From Paenibacillus allorhizosphaerae (GTDB taxonomy: Bacteria > Bacillota > Bacilli > Paenibacillales > NBRC-103111): a stretch of 64,000 nt of DNA. The notes beneath the pieces are model-generated. The model searched no databases. It was not told where the DNA came from and saw nothing but the letters and a program-made list of their open reading frames with translations. This document shows positions 35,085 to 43,806 of the stretch, piece by piece (the stretch's first letter is position 1; every line of letters starts with the position of its first letter). The stretch spans positions 248,001 through 312,000 of the forward strand of contig NZ_CAJVCE010000009.1 in assembly GCF_910594985.1 (NCBI RefSeq). The letters run 5' to 3'. The position numbers and the translations under genes were made by a program.

Positions 35085-35837
35085 CTATACTTTGTCTTCC
35101 AACATATGAACGATTTCTTTCAGACGAGCCGCATATTCCTTAATCTTGTCGTCATCGTAGCGTAACGACGGACCGGACATGCTGATTCCCGCGACAACCT
35201 GCTTCTTCTTGTTCAAGATCGGCATCCCGACGCATTTAATGCCGAATTCGTGCTCCATGTTGTCAATGGAATAGCCTCGGGTTCGAATCTCCGAGATTTC
35301 CTTAAGCAGCCTATCCGGCTCCGTGATCGTATGATCCGTGAACTTCCGGAGCCCTTTGGCGATAATCGAATGCAGCACTTCCTCCGGCAAGTAGGCCAGC
35401 ATCGCTTTTCCGATCCCGGTGCAGTACAGTGGAGCCTTTACCCCAAGCATCGATCTTGTGGAAAGCTGATGCTTCGGCGAGGAAGAATCGAGATAAATCA
35501 CTTCTCCCTCGTTCGGGATTCCCAAATAGACAGTCTCGTTGGTGAAGTCCGCCAGCTCCTGCATATATGGCAATATCAGCTTCCGCAGATTGATGTTGCT
35601 GGAAATCACATGTCCCAGCTCCAATATTTTCATGCCGAGCCTGTACTTTTCGTTTTCCGGATTTTGCTCCAAATAGCCCGCTTTGACGAACGTATCGACG
35701 ATGTTGTGCACGTTGCTTTTATACAGTCCGAGCATCCCGCTAATTTCGGTAATGCCTAGCTCCGGCTGATTGACGGTAAAACAATCAAGCACTCTGAGCG
35801 CTTTATACAACGACTTCACTTTTATTTCATCCGGCAT
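35085..35837 (-). CDS. IclR-family transcriptional regulator
   Basis: Regulator of 250 residues. The N-terminal winged helix covers about 8-70 (LGITEISGMLGLYKSNVHNI is the recognition region). The C-terminal effector domain covers about 80-250 with typical GVKAPLYCTGIGKAMLAYLP and a Cys in FGIKCVGMPI. Family members sense small carboxylates or sugar-acid derivatives. GAGGT precedes the ATG at 35837; the longer upstream frame lacks a ribosome site. It lies directly upstream of the oxidoreductase-epimerase operon on the same strand, separated by a terminator, and probably regulates it. Confidence 0.88.
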   Translation of the reverse strand: MPDEIKVKSLYKALRVLDCFTVNQPELGITEISGMLGLYKSNVHNIVDTFVKAGYLEQNPENEKYRLGMKILELGHVISSNINLRKLILPYMQELADFTNETVYLGIPNEGEVIYLDSSSPKHQLSTRSMLGVKAPLYCTGIGKAMLAYLPEEVLHSIIAKGLRKFTDHTITEPDRLLKEISEIRTRGYSIDNMEHEFGIKCVGMPILNKKKQVVAGISMSGPSLRYDDDKIKEYAARLKEIVHMLEDKV

Positions 35838-36109
35838 CGCTACAACCTCTTCATATCCATTATTGAGCACTACTATGTTCCTTATCTCATAACCAGGTTC
35901 CCGAAAAAACCATACGTTAATCATAAGGGAGTCCATGTTTTTTTACAACTTGTATTTTCAAAAAAACGATGCGTGCGCCGGACTGTCCAACGGCTTGTAC
36001 GGCCTGCTGGCACGTAGGCAATGCATTCGATTCATGTTATTCTAAACGCAGTGGAGCTGCCGGACGGAAGCGATGAAACGGAACTAACCCAACGGAAGGA
36101 ACATAGGTC

Positions 36110-36994
36110 ATGCCCTCACGGAAGGAAGATTGGACCGGACAGCCGGTCCGCATCGTAGAGAACCGCCATATCAGCAACAGGCCGACGCGAATCGTTGACC
36201 TGAAAGTGGATCCAAGCAGGCTCATGCTGAAATCGCTGACCATTCTCAACGTCGGACATATTCCCGAGCGGATCCACTACCGGGAGCAGGCGCATTTTCA
36301 ATATTGGGCGATCGTATACATTGCCGAAGGCTCGGGTAGCTACCGGTACAACGACTGCGAGCCGCAGTTGGTGAGGAAAGGAAGCATGTTCGTTTTCTCG
36401 CCGGACGGCACGTTCCATTACGGACCGGGGGCGGGCGAATCATGGGATGAGCATTATTTTACGATTGAAGGTACGCGGATTCAAGAATGGCTGGATACAG
36501 GGTTGATCGAACCCGGCAAGGTCAAACAAACGACGGGCGATCATCACGCCAAAATAACCCGGATCGGCCTGCTCATGGCCAGCGGTATCCCGGGCCATAT
36601 CGATCAGGCGGCGCTGCTGCTGGAATCGTTGCTGTTCGACCTCGCGCTAAGCTCGCGGCTTGCACCCCAATCAGCCGAAGCCGAAAGCAAAAACGATCTC
36701 ATGGAAGATATCGCCGACTGCTTATATCGGCCGTTCGAAGCCAAAGCGTTATGCGAAAAGCATCATATTTCCGCCTCCACGCTCAGACGATCGGTTGCGA
36801 AATATACCGGCTATCCCTTGAACGAGTATATCCATCGGCTCAAAATCGCCGAGGCGAAAAATATATTGCTCAACACCGACCAATCGGTCAAAGAAATCGC
36901 ATCCGCCTTAGGCTACGGCGATGCCTTCTACTTCTCCCGCCTGTTCAAAAAATTCGTCGGCGTCTCGCCTAACCATTATCGCCACTCACTATAG
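36110..36994 (+). CDS. AraC-family transcriptional regulator
   Basis: Transcription factor of 294 residues. N-terminal cupin-type domain (about 45-150; HFQYWAIVYIAEGSGSYRYN, then RKGSMFVFSPDG), then two helix-turn-helix units (FEAKALCEKHHISASTLRRS and QSVKEIASALGYGDAFYFSR) near residues 205-285. It diverges from the IclR gene; its own downstream region contains only gene remnants. AAGGA lies 9 bases before the ATG. The target is unknown. Confidence 0.85.
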   Translation: MPSRKEDWTGQPVRIVENRHISNRPTRIVDLKVDPSRLMLKSLTILNVGHIPERIHYREQAHFQYWAIVYIAEGSGSYRYNDCEPQLVRKGSMFVFSPDGTFHYGPGAGESWDEHYFTIEGTRIQEWLDTGLIEPGKVKQTTGDHHAKITRIGLLMASGIPGHIDQAALLLESLLFDLALSSRLAPQSAEAESKNDLMEDIADCLYRPFEAKALCEKHHISASTLRRSVAKYTGYPLNEYIHRLKIAEAKNILLNTDQSVKEIASALGYGDAFYFSRLFKKFVGVSPNHYRHSL

Positions 36995-37005
36995 ATGGCG
37001 CAACG

Positions 37006-37167
37006 TCATGGCATGCGATGACCGGTTTCTTCCCTACCCAGCCGCTGCCGCGCCGTTCTCGCGAACCGGTTGCCGGCACATCGCTTATGAATGCGCATGC
37101 CAATGACGAACACGACAAAATCACCTTCGAGCTGAGCCGTAAACCGGCCGAGAACCACTTTTGCCAT
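37006..37167 (-). pseudogene. Truncated DUF4188 gene (N-terminal remnant)
   Basis: The first 28 residues after the ATG at 37167 (GRFTAQLEGDFVVFVIGMRI) match the start of DUF4188 proteins (monooxygenase-like, normally about 150 residues). The reading frame then becomes unrelated basic sequence and stops after 53 codons. An excellent ribosome site (GGAGGAGG) is still present. The remainder appears to have been lost up to the AraC gene. Confidence 0.6.
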
Positions 37168-37186
37168 GCCTTGCCTCCTCCATTGT

Positions 37187-37438
37187 TTATGTTCTCCCGC
37201 TTTCCAGCAGCGCCAAATGTACTTCATAAAAACGCATAACATCCTTTTCCCCGTACAGATGAGCGGACTGAAACGCGCCGTAAAATATAGTGAACAACGC
37301 TTTCACCGCCGTTTCCACATCGACCTCCTCGCGAAGGACACCATCCTCCCGCGCATTGCCGAAACAGCTCAAGCAGGCTCGGCTCTTGGGCAAAGTGTCA
37401 ATCCTTATTATGCTTTGCCCTGCCGGAATCCGCCCCAT
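37187..37438 (-). pseudogene. TetR-family regulator remnant (C-terminal part, frameshifted)
   Basis: DVETAVKALFTIFYGAFQSA followed by HLYGEKDVMRFYEVHLALLE is typical of a TetR C-terminal ligand domain. Just upstream, a different frame carries HFAQEPSLLELFRQCA, which should precede it, so an indel lies near GGGAGGATGG; a TGA precedes that segment too. No helix-turn-helix can be found. It stood directly upstream of the DUF4188 remnant, a pairing expected for a regulator and its target. Confidence 0.55.
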
Positions 37439-37527
37439 CTGAGCGAAGAAGCGGTTTAGACATAGCGATACCTTGGATAAAACAGCTTCTTTTGGGGAAA
37501 ATGAAAAAAAAAGGAAGAGGCTGCGCG

Positions 37528-39099
37528 ATGGACTTATTCAAATCTATAAGCCGCTTGTTGTTTCGATCCAAACGCCAGCGTCTGGCGATGAACGAAACCT
37601 TCATCACCGATGCGCAGATGCTGTCCTCGGATTTTAATCAAAATATAAAAAAACTGGAAGGCCTTTTTACCGAATGCGCGGATATCGTTTTCCACCGTTT
37701 TCAAGCGTTCCACCGCCTCAACGCCGTTCTTATTTATTTTGAAGGCATGTCCAATACGGAGCTGACCAATGAGCACATTGTGGCCCCGCTTCTGCGGCCG
37801 CAGGAAATACCCGGAGAAGATGTCCGCACGGCGGTCATGAATTCCATATCCTCCTCCCATACGAAAGAGATCGTAACATACGCCGATATTGTAGAAAATC
37901 TGACGATCGGGAATCCTGTCCTTCTCGTGCAAGGGAATCCTTATGCCGTCTCTGTCGGCCTCGCCAGCATCACGAAGCGTTCGATCGAAGAGCCTACCGC
38001 CGAGTCTGTAGTCCGCGGGCCCCGGGAAGGCTTTACGGAGTCGATCGGCATCAACACGACATTGCTTCGCAAAATCATCAAAAGCCCGGCGCTCAAGATG
38101 AAGTCGGTCAAAATCGGCCGCTATACGCAAACGCAAACGATGATTGCCTTCATCGACGGGATCGCGGACCGCGCATTGATCGAAGAAATGGAAACCCGCT
38201 TGCGCCGAATCGACATCGATGGCATATTGGAGAGCTCCTATATCGAAGAGCTTATCGAAGACAATCCATATTCGGTGTTTCCGCAGCTGATCTCGACCGA
38301 ACGTCCCGATGTCGTAAGCGCCAATTTGCTGGAGGGCCGGGCGGCGATTCTTGTGGACGGTACGCCGTTTGCTTTGGTTGCGCCGATCAATATTTTCTCC
38401 TTATTGCAATCGCCGGAAGATTATTACGAACGATTTTGGGCCGGTTCGGTCATTCGCTGGCTGCGGTATTTCTTCTTTATGATCGCACTTGTCGTCCCTT
38501 CGGCTTATGTAGCGGTTCTAACGTATCATCAGGAGATGATCCCGACGTCGCTTCTGCTCAGCGTAGCGAAATCGAGGGAAGAAATTCCGTTTCCGGCCCT
38601 TGTCGAAGCGCTCGTGATGGAAGTGACGTTCGAGGCGCTGCGCGAGGCGGGGGTTCGCCTGCCCAAGCAGGTCGGCGCCGCGGTCAGCATCGTCGGCGCT
38701 CTCGTTATCGGCCAAGCGGCCATATCGGCCGGGCTTGTCTCCGCTCCGATGGTCATGGTCGTCGCCATTACCGGCATCGCCTCCTTTACGATTCCCAGAT
38801 ACGCTCTCGGCATTTCCGTAAGAATCTTGAGGTTCCCCCTTATGTTCTTGTCCGGTATGCTGGGGCTGCTTGGGCTCATGCTTGGGCTCATTACGATATT
38901 TGTCCACTTAAGCGCGCTGCGCTCCTTCGGCGTTCCGTACTTGGCCCCGCTGGCACCCCTCCATCCGCGGCTAGGCCGGGTCTTATCGAAGATGCCGCTA
39001 TGGTCAAGAGATTCGCGTCCGCTTCAGACAGGTCAAAATAATTTGTACCGGCAGGCTTCCGGATTGAAGCCGGGACCGGAGCAAGGAAATGAATCATGA
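37528..39099 (+). CDS. Spore germination receptor subunit A (GerA family)
   Basis: Membrane subunit of a nutrient germinant receptor in the spore inner membrane, 523 residues. A large hydrophilic N-terminal region (about 1-300; VLIYFEGMSNTELTNEHIVAPLL) precedes four to five membrane helices (about 305-485; WLRYFFFMIALVVPSAYVAV, then EIPFPALVEALVMEVTFEALREAG). AGAGG lies 7 bases before the ATG at 37528; upstream ATG and TTG starts in the same frame are less well placed. It overlaps subunit B by four bases. Expression would be expected in the forespore under SigG, but I found no convincing SigG promoter. Confidence 0.93.
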   Translation: MDLFKSISRLLFRSKRQRLAMNETFITDAQMLSSDFNQNIKKLEGLFTECADIVFHRFQAFHRLNAVLIYFEGMSNTELTNEHIVAPLLRPQEIPGEDVRTAVMNSISSSHTKEIVTYADIVENLTIGNPVLLVQGNPYAVSVGLASITKRSIEEPTAESVVRGPREGFTESIGINTTLLRKIIKSPALKMKSVKIGRYTQTQTMIAFIDGIADRALIEEMETRLRRIDIDGILESSYIEELIEDNPYSVFPQLISTERPDVVSANLLEGRAAILVDGTPFALVAPINIFSLLQSPEDYYERFWAGSVIRWLRYFFFMIALVVPSAYVAVLTYHQEMIPTSLLLSVAKSREEIPFPALVEALVMEVTFEALREAGVRLPKQVGAAVSIVGALVIGQAAISAGLVSAPMVMVVAITGIASFTIPRYALGISVRILRFPLMFLSGMLGLLGLMLGLITIFVHLSALRSFGVPYLAPLAPLHPRLGRVLSKMPLWSRDSRPLQTGQNNLYRQASGLKPGPEQGNES

Positions 39100-40214
39100 T
39101 GCTCGAGAAGGGTAAAATATCCGCGCTCCAAATGGGAATCCTGATGTACCCGACGATAATGGCTACGGCCATTCTCGTCGTACCTTCCATCACCATCAAG
39201 CATGCTGAGCGGGATATGTGGATTTCGCCGATTTGGGGTTCTTTTGTTGGGTTTGCTCTAACATACATCACCTATCAGCTTCATAAGCTGTATCCGGGTC
39301 AAAGCCTGATTCAATACAGCGAGCGGGTGTTCGGACGTATACTGGGCAAATGCTGCGGGCTCCTATTTCTTATGATGCAATTGCACGATACGGGGTTTGT
39401 CATCCGGGAATACGGAGAATTTGTCATTGGCAACTTCCTTTCGCGTACCCCGGTCGTCATGGTCATGGGCAGTCTGGTGTTGGTATGCGCCTTTGCCGTC
39501 CGCAGCGGGGTGGAGGTCATTGCCAGGTGTGCTCAGTTGTTCGTCCCCGTGTTCATATTGTTGCTGCTGCTGCTTATGCTGCTGCTCGGGCCGGAATACG
39601 ACCCTCATAATATGCTGCCCATGCTGGAGAACGGGATCGGCCGTTCCTTAAGAGGCTCACTCACGGTTAATAGCTGGTTCAGCGATTTTGTCATGCTCAC
39701 CTTTTTGCTACCCGCCGTGTCGGATCCAAATAAAGGACGCAAATGGGGAATCATTGCGGTCGTTTCCATTATGCTGACGATGGTGATCACGAACATCGCT
39801 ATCCTGATGTTATTCGGCGATTTAACGGCCGGCTTTAATTATCCGTTCATGGTCGCGTCCCGTTATATCGGCCTCGCGGATTTCGTGGAGCATCTGGAAG
39901 CCATAACGATGGCGATATGGGTACTTGTCATCTTTATCAAAATGTGCATCTACTACTATGTATTCGTGCTCGGCACCGCCCAATGGCTGAAGCTCTCGGA
40001 TTACCGGCTCCTCGTATTTCCGGTCGGAATCTGCATTGTGGCGCTGGGGATTTGGGTCACGCCAAACATGCAAGTGATGGCCAAGTTTTTCGATTCCTCC
40101 GGCTTGTTTTACAGTTTATCCGTCAAAGCGCTGCTGCCTGCGCTGCTATGCGCGGTGGCACTGGTAAGGCATAAATTCCGTTCCCGGCCTGTGCCCGGTA
40201 GCAAAACAAGATAG
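39096..40214 (+). CDS. Spore germination receptor subunit B (GerB, APC-type transporter fold)
   Basis: Integral membrane protein of 372 residues with ten predicted helices, beginning KISALQMGILMYPTIMATAI, the usual GerB opening. Subunit B belongs to the amino acid/polyamine transporter superfamily and binds the germinant. It starts inside the stop of subunit A (ATGA), with AAGGA upstream, so translation is coupled. The germinant cannot be read from the sequence. Confidence 0.92.
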   Translation: MMLEKGKISALQMGILMYPTIMATAILVVPSITIKHAERDMWISPIWGSFVGFALTYITYQLHKLYPGQSLIQYSERVFGRILGKCCGLLFLMMQLHDTGFVIREYGEFVIGNFLSRTPVVMVMGSLVLVCAFAVRSGVEVIARCAQLFVPVFILLLLLLMLLLGPEYDPHNMLPMLENGIGRSLRGSLTVNSWFSDFVMLTFLLPAVSDPNKGRKWGIIAVVSIMLTMVITNIAILMLFGDLTAGFNYPFMVASRYIGLADFVEHLEAITMAIWVLVIFIKMCIYYYVFVLGTAQWLKLSDYRLLVFPVGICIVALGIWVTPNMQVMAKFFDSSGLFYSLSVKALLPALLCAVALVRHKFRSRPVPGSKTR

Positions 40215-40249
40215 TGAGCGCTAATGAACCCTTCGAGGAGATATGCAAC

Positions 40250-41467
40250 ATGACGCCAGCCACCATTACAACAAAGCTCAAGTTTCTCCTCCTGATTCCC
40301 TACGCATGTTCCGTCCTGCTGTTAACCGGCTGCTGGGACCGCACGGAGGTTAACGATTTGGCAATCATCATGGCAGCGGGGTTGGATAAAAAGACGGAAA
40401 AGACGGTGGAGCTCTCCGTCCAAGTATTTGTTCCAAAATCATCCAAAACCGGTGGCGAAGAGCTGGCCTCCGCTTCCAGTGCGGGCGGAACCGGCCAGAC
40501 GCTGGTTCGAGCGGCTGAAGGATATACGCTGGCTGACGCCATATCCAAGCTGCAGGAAAAGCTGCCGCGCATCATCTTTTGGGGCCATGCCGAAATTTTC
40601 ATTTTCGGCGAACAGATCGCCAAGGAAGGGCTTAGCGAGCATATCGATTTCCTCGCGCGGGCGCCAGGGCCCCGCGAACGCGCCAACCTGTTTATCAGCA
40701 AAGGCACGGCCAAAAACATCTTAAGACTTCTCCCTCCTTTGGAACGAAGTTCGGCCGAAGTATTAAGAGAGCTGGCCAAAGCGCAAACCGGACTGAGCGT
40801 AACGATCAAAGATTATGCTCAAATGATGATCGGAGGCTCTGACGCTTCTGTGCTACCCTGGATTGACATCGTGCCGCCTGAGCCTGAAGCGCCCCCTTTG
40901 CAATCGATCGGATTCATTAACGGCTCCGCCATATTAAAACAAAACCGCATGGTCGGCTGGATTGACGATCGCCTGACCCGAGGTTTGCTGTGGCTCCGCA
41001 ATGAAGTGAAGACGGCCACGGTCACGATCGAGCCGAAAGAAGCGGAAGGTCGCGTGTCGCTCTCCCTGCTTCGCGCCCGGACGGAACTCGTTCCGCGGAT
41101 CGAGAACGGCGTGTGGAGCATGACGGTCAAAATCTATACGGAAGACGATATCATTCAGAATACGACGATACTGGATTTGTCCGATCCCAAGCTGTCCCAC
41201 AGTATGGAACGGCAGCTCGCCGAAGCGATCGAAGCCCGAATACGGGCGGTGCTGGTCAAACCGCAAAAGCAGTGGAACGCGGACATTTTCGATTTCGCCG
41301 AGGCATTTCGCAGAGCGTACCCGAAAGAATGGAAGCGGGCCAAAACGCAGTGGGACGACATCTTTCCCCATGTAACCGTCCATATCGAGTCCAAGGTTAA
41401 AATATTGCGGACCGGCTTGTCCTCATCCGGCGTGATCAATTTGGAAAGAGAGAAGATGAACAAATGA
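40250..41467 (+). CDS. Spore germination receptor subunit C (GerC lipoprotein)
   Basis: Lipoprotein of 405 residues on the outer face of the spore inner membrane. Lipobox LLTGC, followed by the family hallmark CWDRTEVNDLAIIMAAGLD. Three domains fill the rest, with WGHAEIFIFGEQIAKEG about residue 110. GAGGAG lies 9 bases before the ATG at 40250. It overlaps the following small gene by four bases. The A-B-C order is canonical. Confidence 0.92.
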   Translation: MTPATITTKLKFLLLIPYACSVLLLTGCWDRTEVNDLAIIMAAGLDKKTEKTVELSVQVFVPKSSKTGGEELASASSAGGTGQTLVRAAEGYTLADAISKLQEKLPRIIFWGHAEIFIFGEQIAKEGLSEHIDFLARAPGPRERANLFISKGTAKNILRLLPPLERSSAEVLRELAKAQTGLSVTIKDYAQMMIGGSDASVLPWIDIVPPEPEAPPLQSIGFINGSAILKQNRMVGWIDDRLTRGLLWLRNEVKTATVTIEPKEAEGRVSLSLLRARTELVPRIENGVWSMTVKIYTEDDIIQNTTILDLSDPKLSHSMERQLAEAIEARIRAVLVKPQKQWNADIFDFAEAFRRAYPKEWKRAKTQWDDIFPHVTVHIESKVKILRTGLSSSGVINLEREKMNK

Positions 41468-41691
41468 AGTGGGGTACATTCATCGTAATTACTTTGGCCG
41501 CATTGATGATGATTTTGTTTGAAAATCCGCAAATGGGGCGGTATTCGGGGAAAGATAAGCTTGCTTTTTCGGTACTGCTCGCGTTTGGATGGGTGATAAC
41601 GCTGCTGCTCGTCATCTATCCGGAGCTGCCCGGCCCGACCCAGTTGGTGGATGCGGTGTATAAGCCGCTGAGCAAGCTAATCGAAAAGTGA
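41464..41691 (+). CDS. Small membrane protein of the ger operon
   Basis: Protein of 75 residues with two predicted transmembrane helices (about 5-20 and 33-52) separated by a short polar loop (PQMGRYSGKDK). Its ATG overlaps the stop of the GerC gene, so it is very probably translated with the receptor. Small two-helix D subunits are known in some ger operons and modulate receptor activity; this may be one, by position and size alone. Confidence 0.65.
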   Translation: MKWGTFIVITLAALMMILFENPQMGRYSGKDKLAFSVLLAFGWVITLLLVIYPELPGPTQLVDAVYKPLSKLIEK

Positions 41692-41845
41692 GCAATGACT
41701 CTCCCTTTGTTCCGTCCATTTTATGGAAGGCGGAACAACGCCACAACCGCCGAACCTTGCGACAGCGCAGCTATCAGCAAAATGTTGCTTATTTATCACT
41801 TTCCTAATCGCCGCCCGCGGGTTACACTTAAGATAACCTATCAGC

Positions 41846-41883
41846 GCCGGAACTCCTTTTGCTATCGGGGGTCCGGCTTTTTT
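41846..41883 (+). terminator. Terminator downstream of the ger operon
   Basis: GCCGGA...TCCGGC stem, extended by a CTCC/GGGG pairing, followed by six or more Ts. It lies 155 bases after the last gene and 60 bases before the ECF sigma gene. Confidence 0.8.
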
Positions 41884-41945
41884 CATCATCACTTTTTACA
41901 TAACATTGAACTGACTATGGACTTGGTTCGTCAAAAGGATTAGAG

Positions 41946-42527
41946 GTGGCCCCGTTGGAATCCGAAGCAAACTTCGAATATTTGAAATACTTGACGGAAA
42001 CTTCCGATAAGAAGGCGATCGTCTCGGAGCTCATGACCGCCTACGGAAAAGACGTATGGAACTACGCATATAGCATTACGCACAAGCGGGATCAGGCGGA
42101 CGACATTACGCAGGAAGTGTTTATCAAAGTGTTCCGCAACCTGTACACGTTTCGCAGCGAATCGTCCGTGAAGACGTGGCTGCTCGCCATTACCCGCAAC
42201 ATGGCGCTTGATTACCGCCGTTCGGCGTTTTTGCGCAAAGTCACACTGACCGGCTTCTTGCACACATCGGCCGAGAACGGGAAAAGCGTGGCCGGAGCGG
42301 AGACGCAGGTCATGGAGAAGCTCGCCGTGGGCGAAATGTGGAATCTGGTGATGAAGCTGCCCGCAAAGTATCGGGAGGTGCTTATTTTGTACGCGCATTA
42401 TCAGCTGTCGATGAAAGAAATGGCCGAGGTGCTCGGCGTTAGCGAAGGAACGGTGAAATCGAGGCTTTTTCACGCACGAAGCAAAATTTCGAAGCTGAAG
42501 GAGAGTAAGTCCCGTGGATCCGATTGA
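41946..42527 (+). CDS. ECF-family RNA polymerase sigma factor
   Basis: Extracytoplasmic-function sigma factor of 193 residues. Region 2 covers about 30-95 (YAYSITHKRDQADDITQEVFIKVF, TWLLAITRNMALDYRR). Region 4 covers about 125-180 (LPAKYREVLILYAHYQLSMK, VLGVSEGTVKSRLFHARSK). The GTG at 41946 has AAAGGA 6 bases upstream; a TTG nine bases further on, preceded by GAGGTGG, is equally possible. It overlaps the next gene by 14 bases, the usual arrangement of sigma and cognate anti-sigma. Confidence 0.92.
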   Translation: MAPLESEANFEYLKYLTETSDKKAIVSELMTAYGKDVWNYAYSITHKRDQADDITQEVFIKVFRNLYTFRSESSVKTWLLAITRNMALDYRRSAFLRKVTLTGFLHTSAENGKSVAGAETQVMEKLAVGEMWNLVMKLPAKYREVLILYAHYQLSMKEMAEVLGVSEGTVKSRLFHARSKISKLKESKSRGSD

Positions 42528-43806
42528 CAAGGAGCTAAAGGAAGGGTTGACCAACGGCCCGTTCGGCCATCAGGACGGGTTTTCGGATAGCTTAAGGAAA
42601 CGAATCGAGAGGCGGATCGAGGAAAAGGTCAAGCCTCGCCGATCCCGAATGCCCTGGTTTGCGGGGACTTGCGTCGTACTTGCGGCAGCGGCTTGTCTCC
42701 TGGTTGGCGATTGGCAAAGTTTGCTGCCTCATCAAGCGATGAATACGGCGGCGGAGACGGCCCAGCCCATCGCAGACATCCAATATTATGCCGACGACCA
42801 GCAGGCCGTCCCGCTTCAATCCGCACTGCTCATCGGACTTCGCACGGATCAGCAAAGTCCGCAGATCGGCGAACAGTTCAGCACCTATCGGACGTTATTG
42901 ATCGCGCCGGAGCAAAATCGCCTGCAGACGATCGCCGAAGGCTCGGGCATTTTAATGCCTTACAAGATGAGTTTTTGGAAAATCGTGAACGAACGCCGCG
43001 AATCGGCGCACGAAGAAACCCGTACGCTGTCCGCTTATTTGACCAGCAACAGCAAGACCGCCACCCGCCAGCTCGTAGCCCCGCCGGTGAAACCGCTGAC
43101 CCAATCGGAGAAGCTGCTGTTCGCCGGGAACCGGTACATGGCCGTGGAGCAAACATTAAACGATCGTTCGACGAAAGAGGCCGCGTCAAAATACGAATAT
43201 GTGTGGGTGAAAGAACTGGGTCAGATAACAGGACGCGATAAACTGACGATGGCTCCTCTGCGGGAGCCGCACGTAACGCTCCGCAGCATATACGGCGCCG
43301 ATACCGCCGATCCTGCGATGCGGAAGCTGCAGCCCGCGTTGCCCGTTCAGCCGGGCGAGCCGGCTTCTCGCACAGCCGCAGCGGCGGCTGCGGATACGGC
43401 GGGAGAAAGCTGGACGATCACCCGCAAGCAAGGGCAATGGGTGCCGCAAGTGGCGGACTACTCCGCTCAGCCGTCGTCCAAGGAGCACCGCTATGAGCTC
43501 AAGGACTTTCCGGCCTCTCTGCCGGAATCCGTTGTGTCGCACGACCGGCTTGTGGCGGGCTGGCAGGAAATCAAGCGTCTGCGCCCAAGTGCAAACGATG
43601 CTTTTTCCTCGCCGACGGAAGATATGGTCGCCGTCGTGTCGGAGCGCGACGTTGTCATTTACCCGTATCAGAACCGGCTGATCGCTTCGCCCCTCTTGTC
43701 CTTTAATCTGGGACGCAACGAATCGGTTGTGATGGTGCAATGGGCCGTCGGGGACTACGTCGAGCAATGGAAACAGCAGGCCAAAATGTATTTGGACAAT
43801 GAATAG
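42514..43806 (+). CDS. Probable membrane anti-sigma factor with large external domain
   Basis: Protein of 430 residues with a short N-terminal cytoplasmic part (about 1-46), one transmembrane helix (47-65; FAGTCVVLAAAACLLVGDW) and a large extracytoplasmic domain. No known anti-sigma motif (such as a zinc-binding HxxxCxxC) is visible, so the assignment rests on the overlap with the ECF sigma gene and on topology. The outer domain has an Ala-rich insert (RTAAAAAADTAGES). It could be a sensor of envelope state. GTG start with GGAG 10 bases upstream. It ends one base before the convergent yerB stop. Confidence 0.7.
   Translation: MDPIDKELKEGLTNGPFGHQDGFSDSLRKRIERRIEEKVKPRRSRMPWFAGTCVVLAAAACLLVGDWQSLLPHQAMNTAAETAQPIADIQYYADDQQAVPLQSALLIGLRTDQQSPQIGEQFSTYRTLLIAPEQNRLQTIAEGSGILMPYKMSFWKIVNERRESAHEETRTLSAYLTSNSKTATRQLVAPPVKPLTQSEKLLFAGNRYMAVEQTLNDRSTKEAASKYEYVWVKELGQITGRDKLTMAPLREPHVTLRSIYGADTADPAMRKLQPALPVQPGEPASRTAAAAAADTAGESWTITRKQGQWVPQVADYSAQPSSKEHRYELKDFPASLPESVVSHDRLVAGWQEIKRLRPSANDAFSSPTEDMVAVVSERDVVIYPYQNRLIASPLLSFNLGRNESVVMVQWAVGDYVEQWKQQAKMYLDNE

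Noticed and set aside
33777-35165. Long plus-strand frame opposite the Gfo/Idh oxidoreductase
   Set aside because: It is the antisense of a clear gene, has no ribosome site, and its translation is low-complexity Arg/His-rich sequence typical of shadows in GC-rich DNA.
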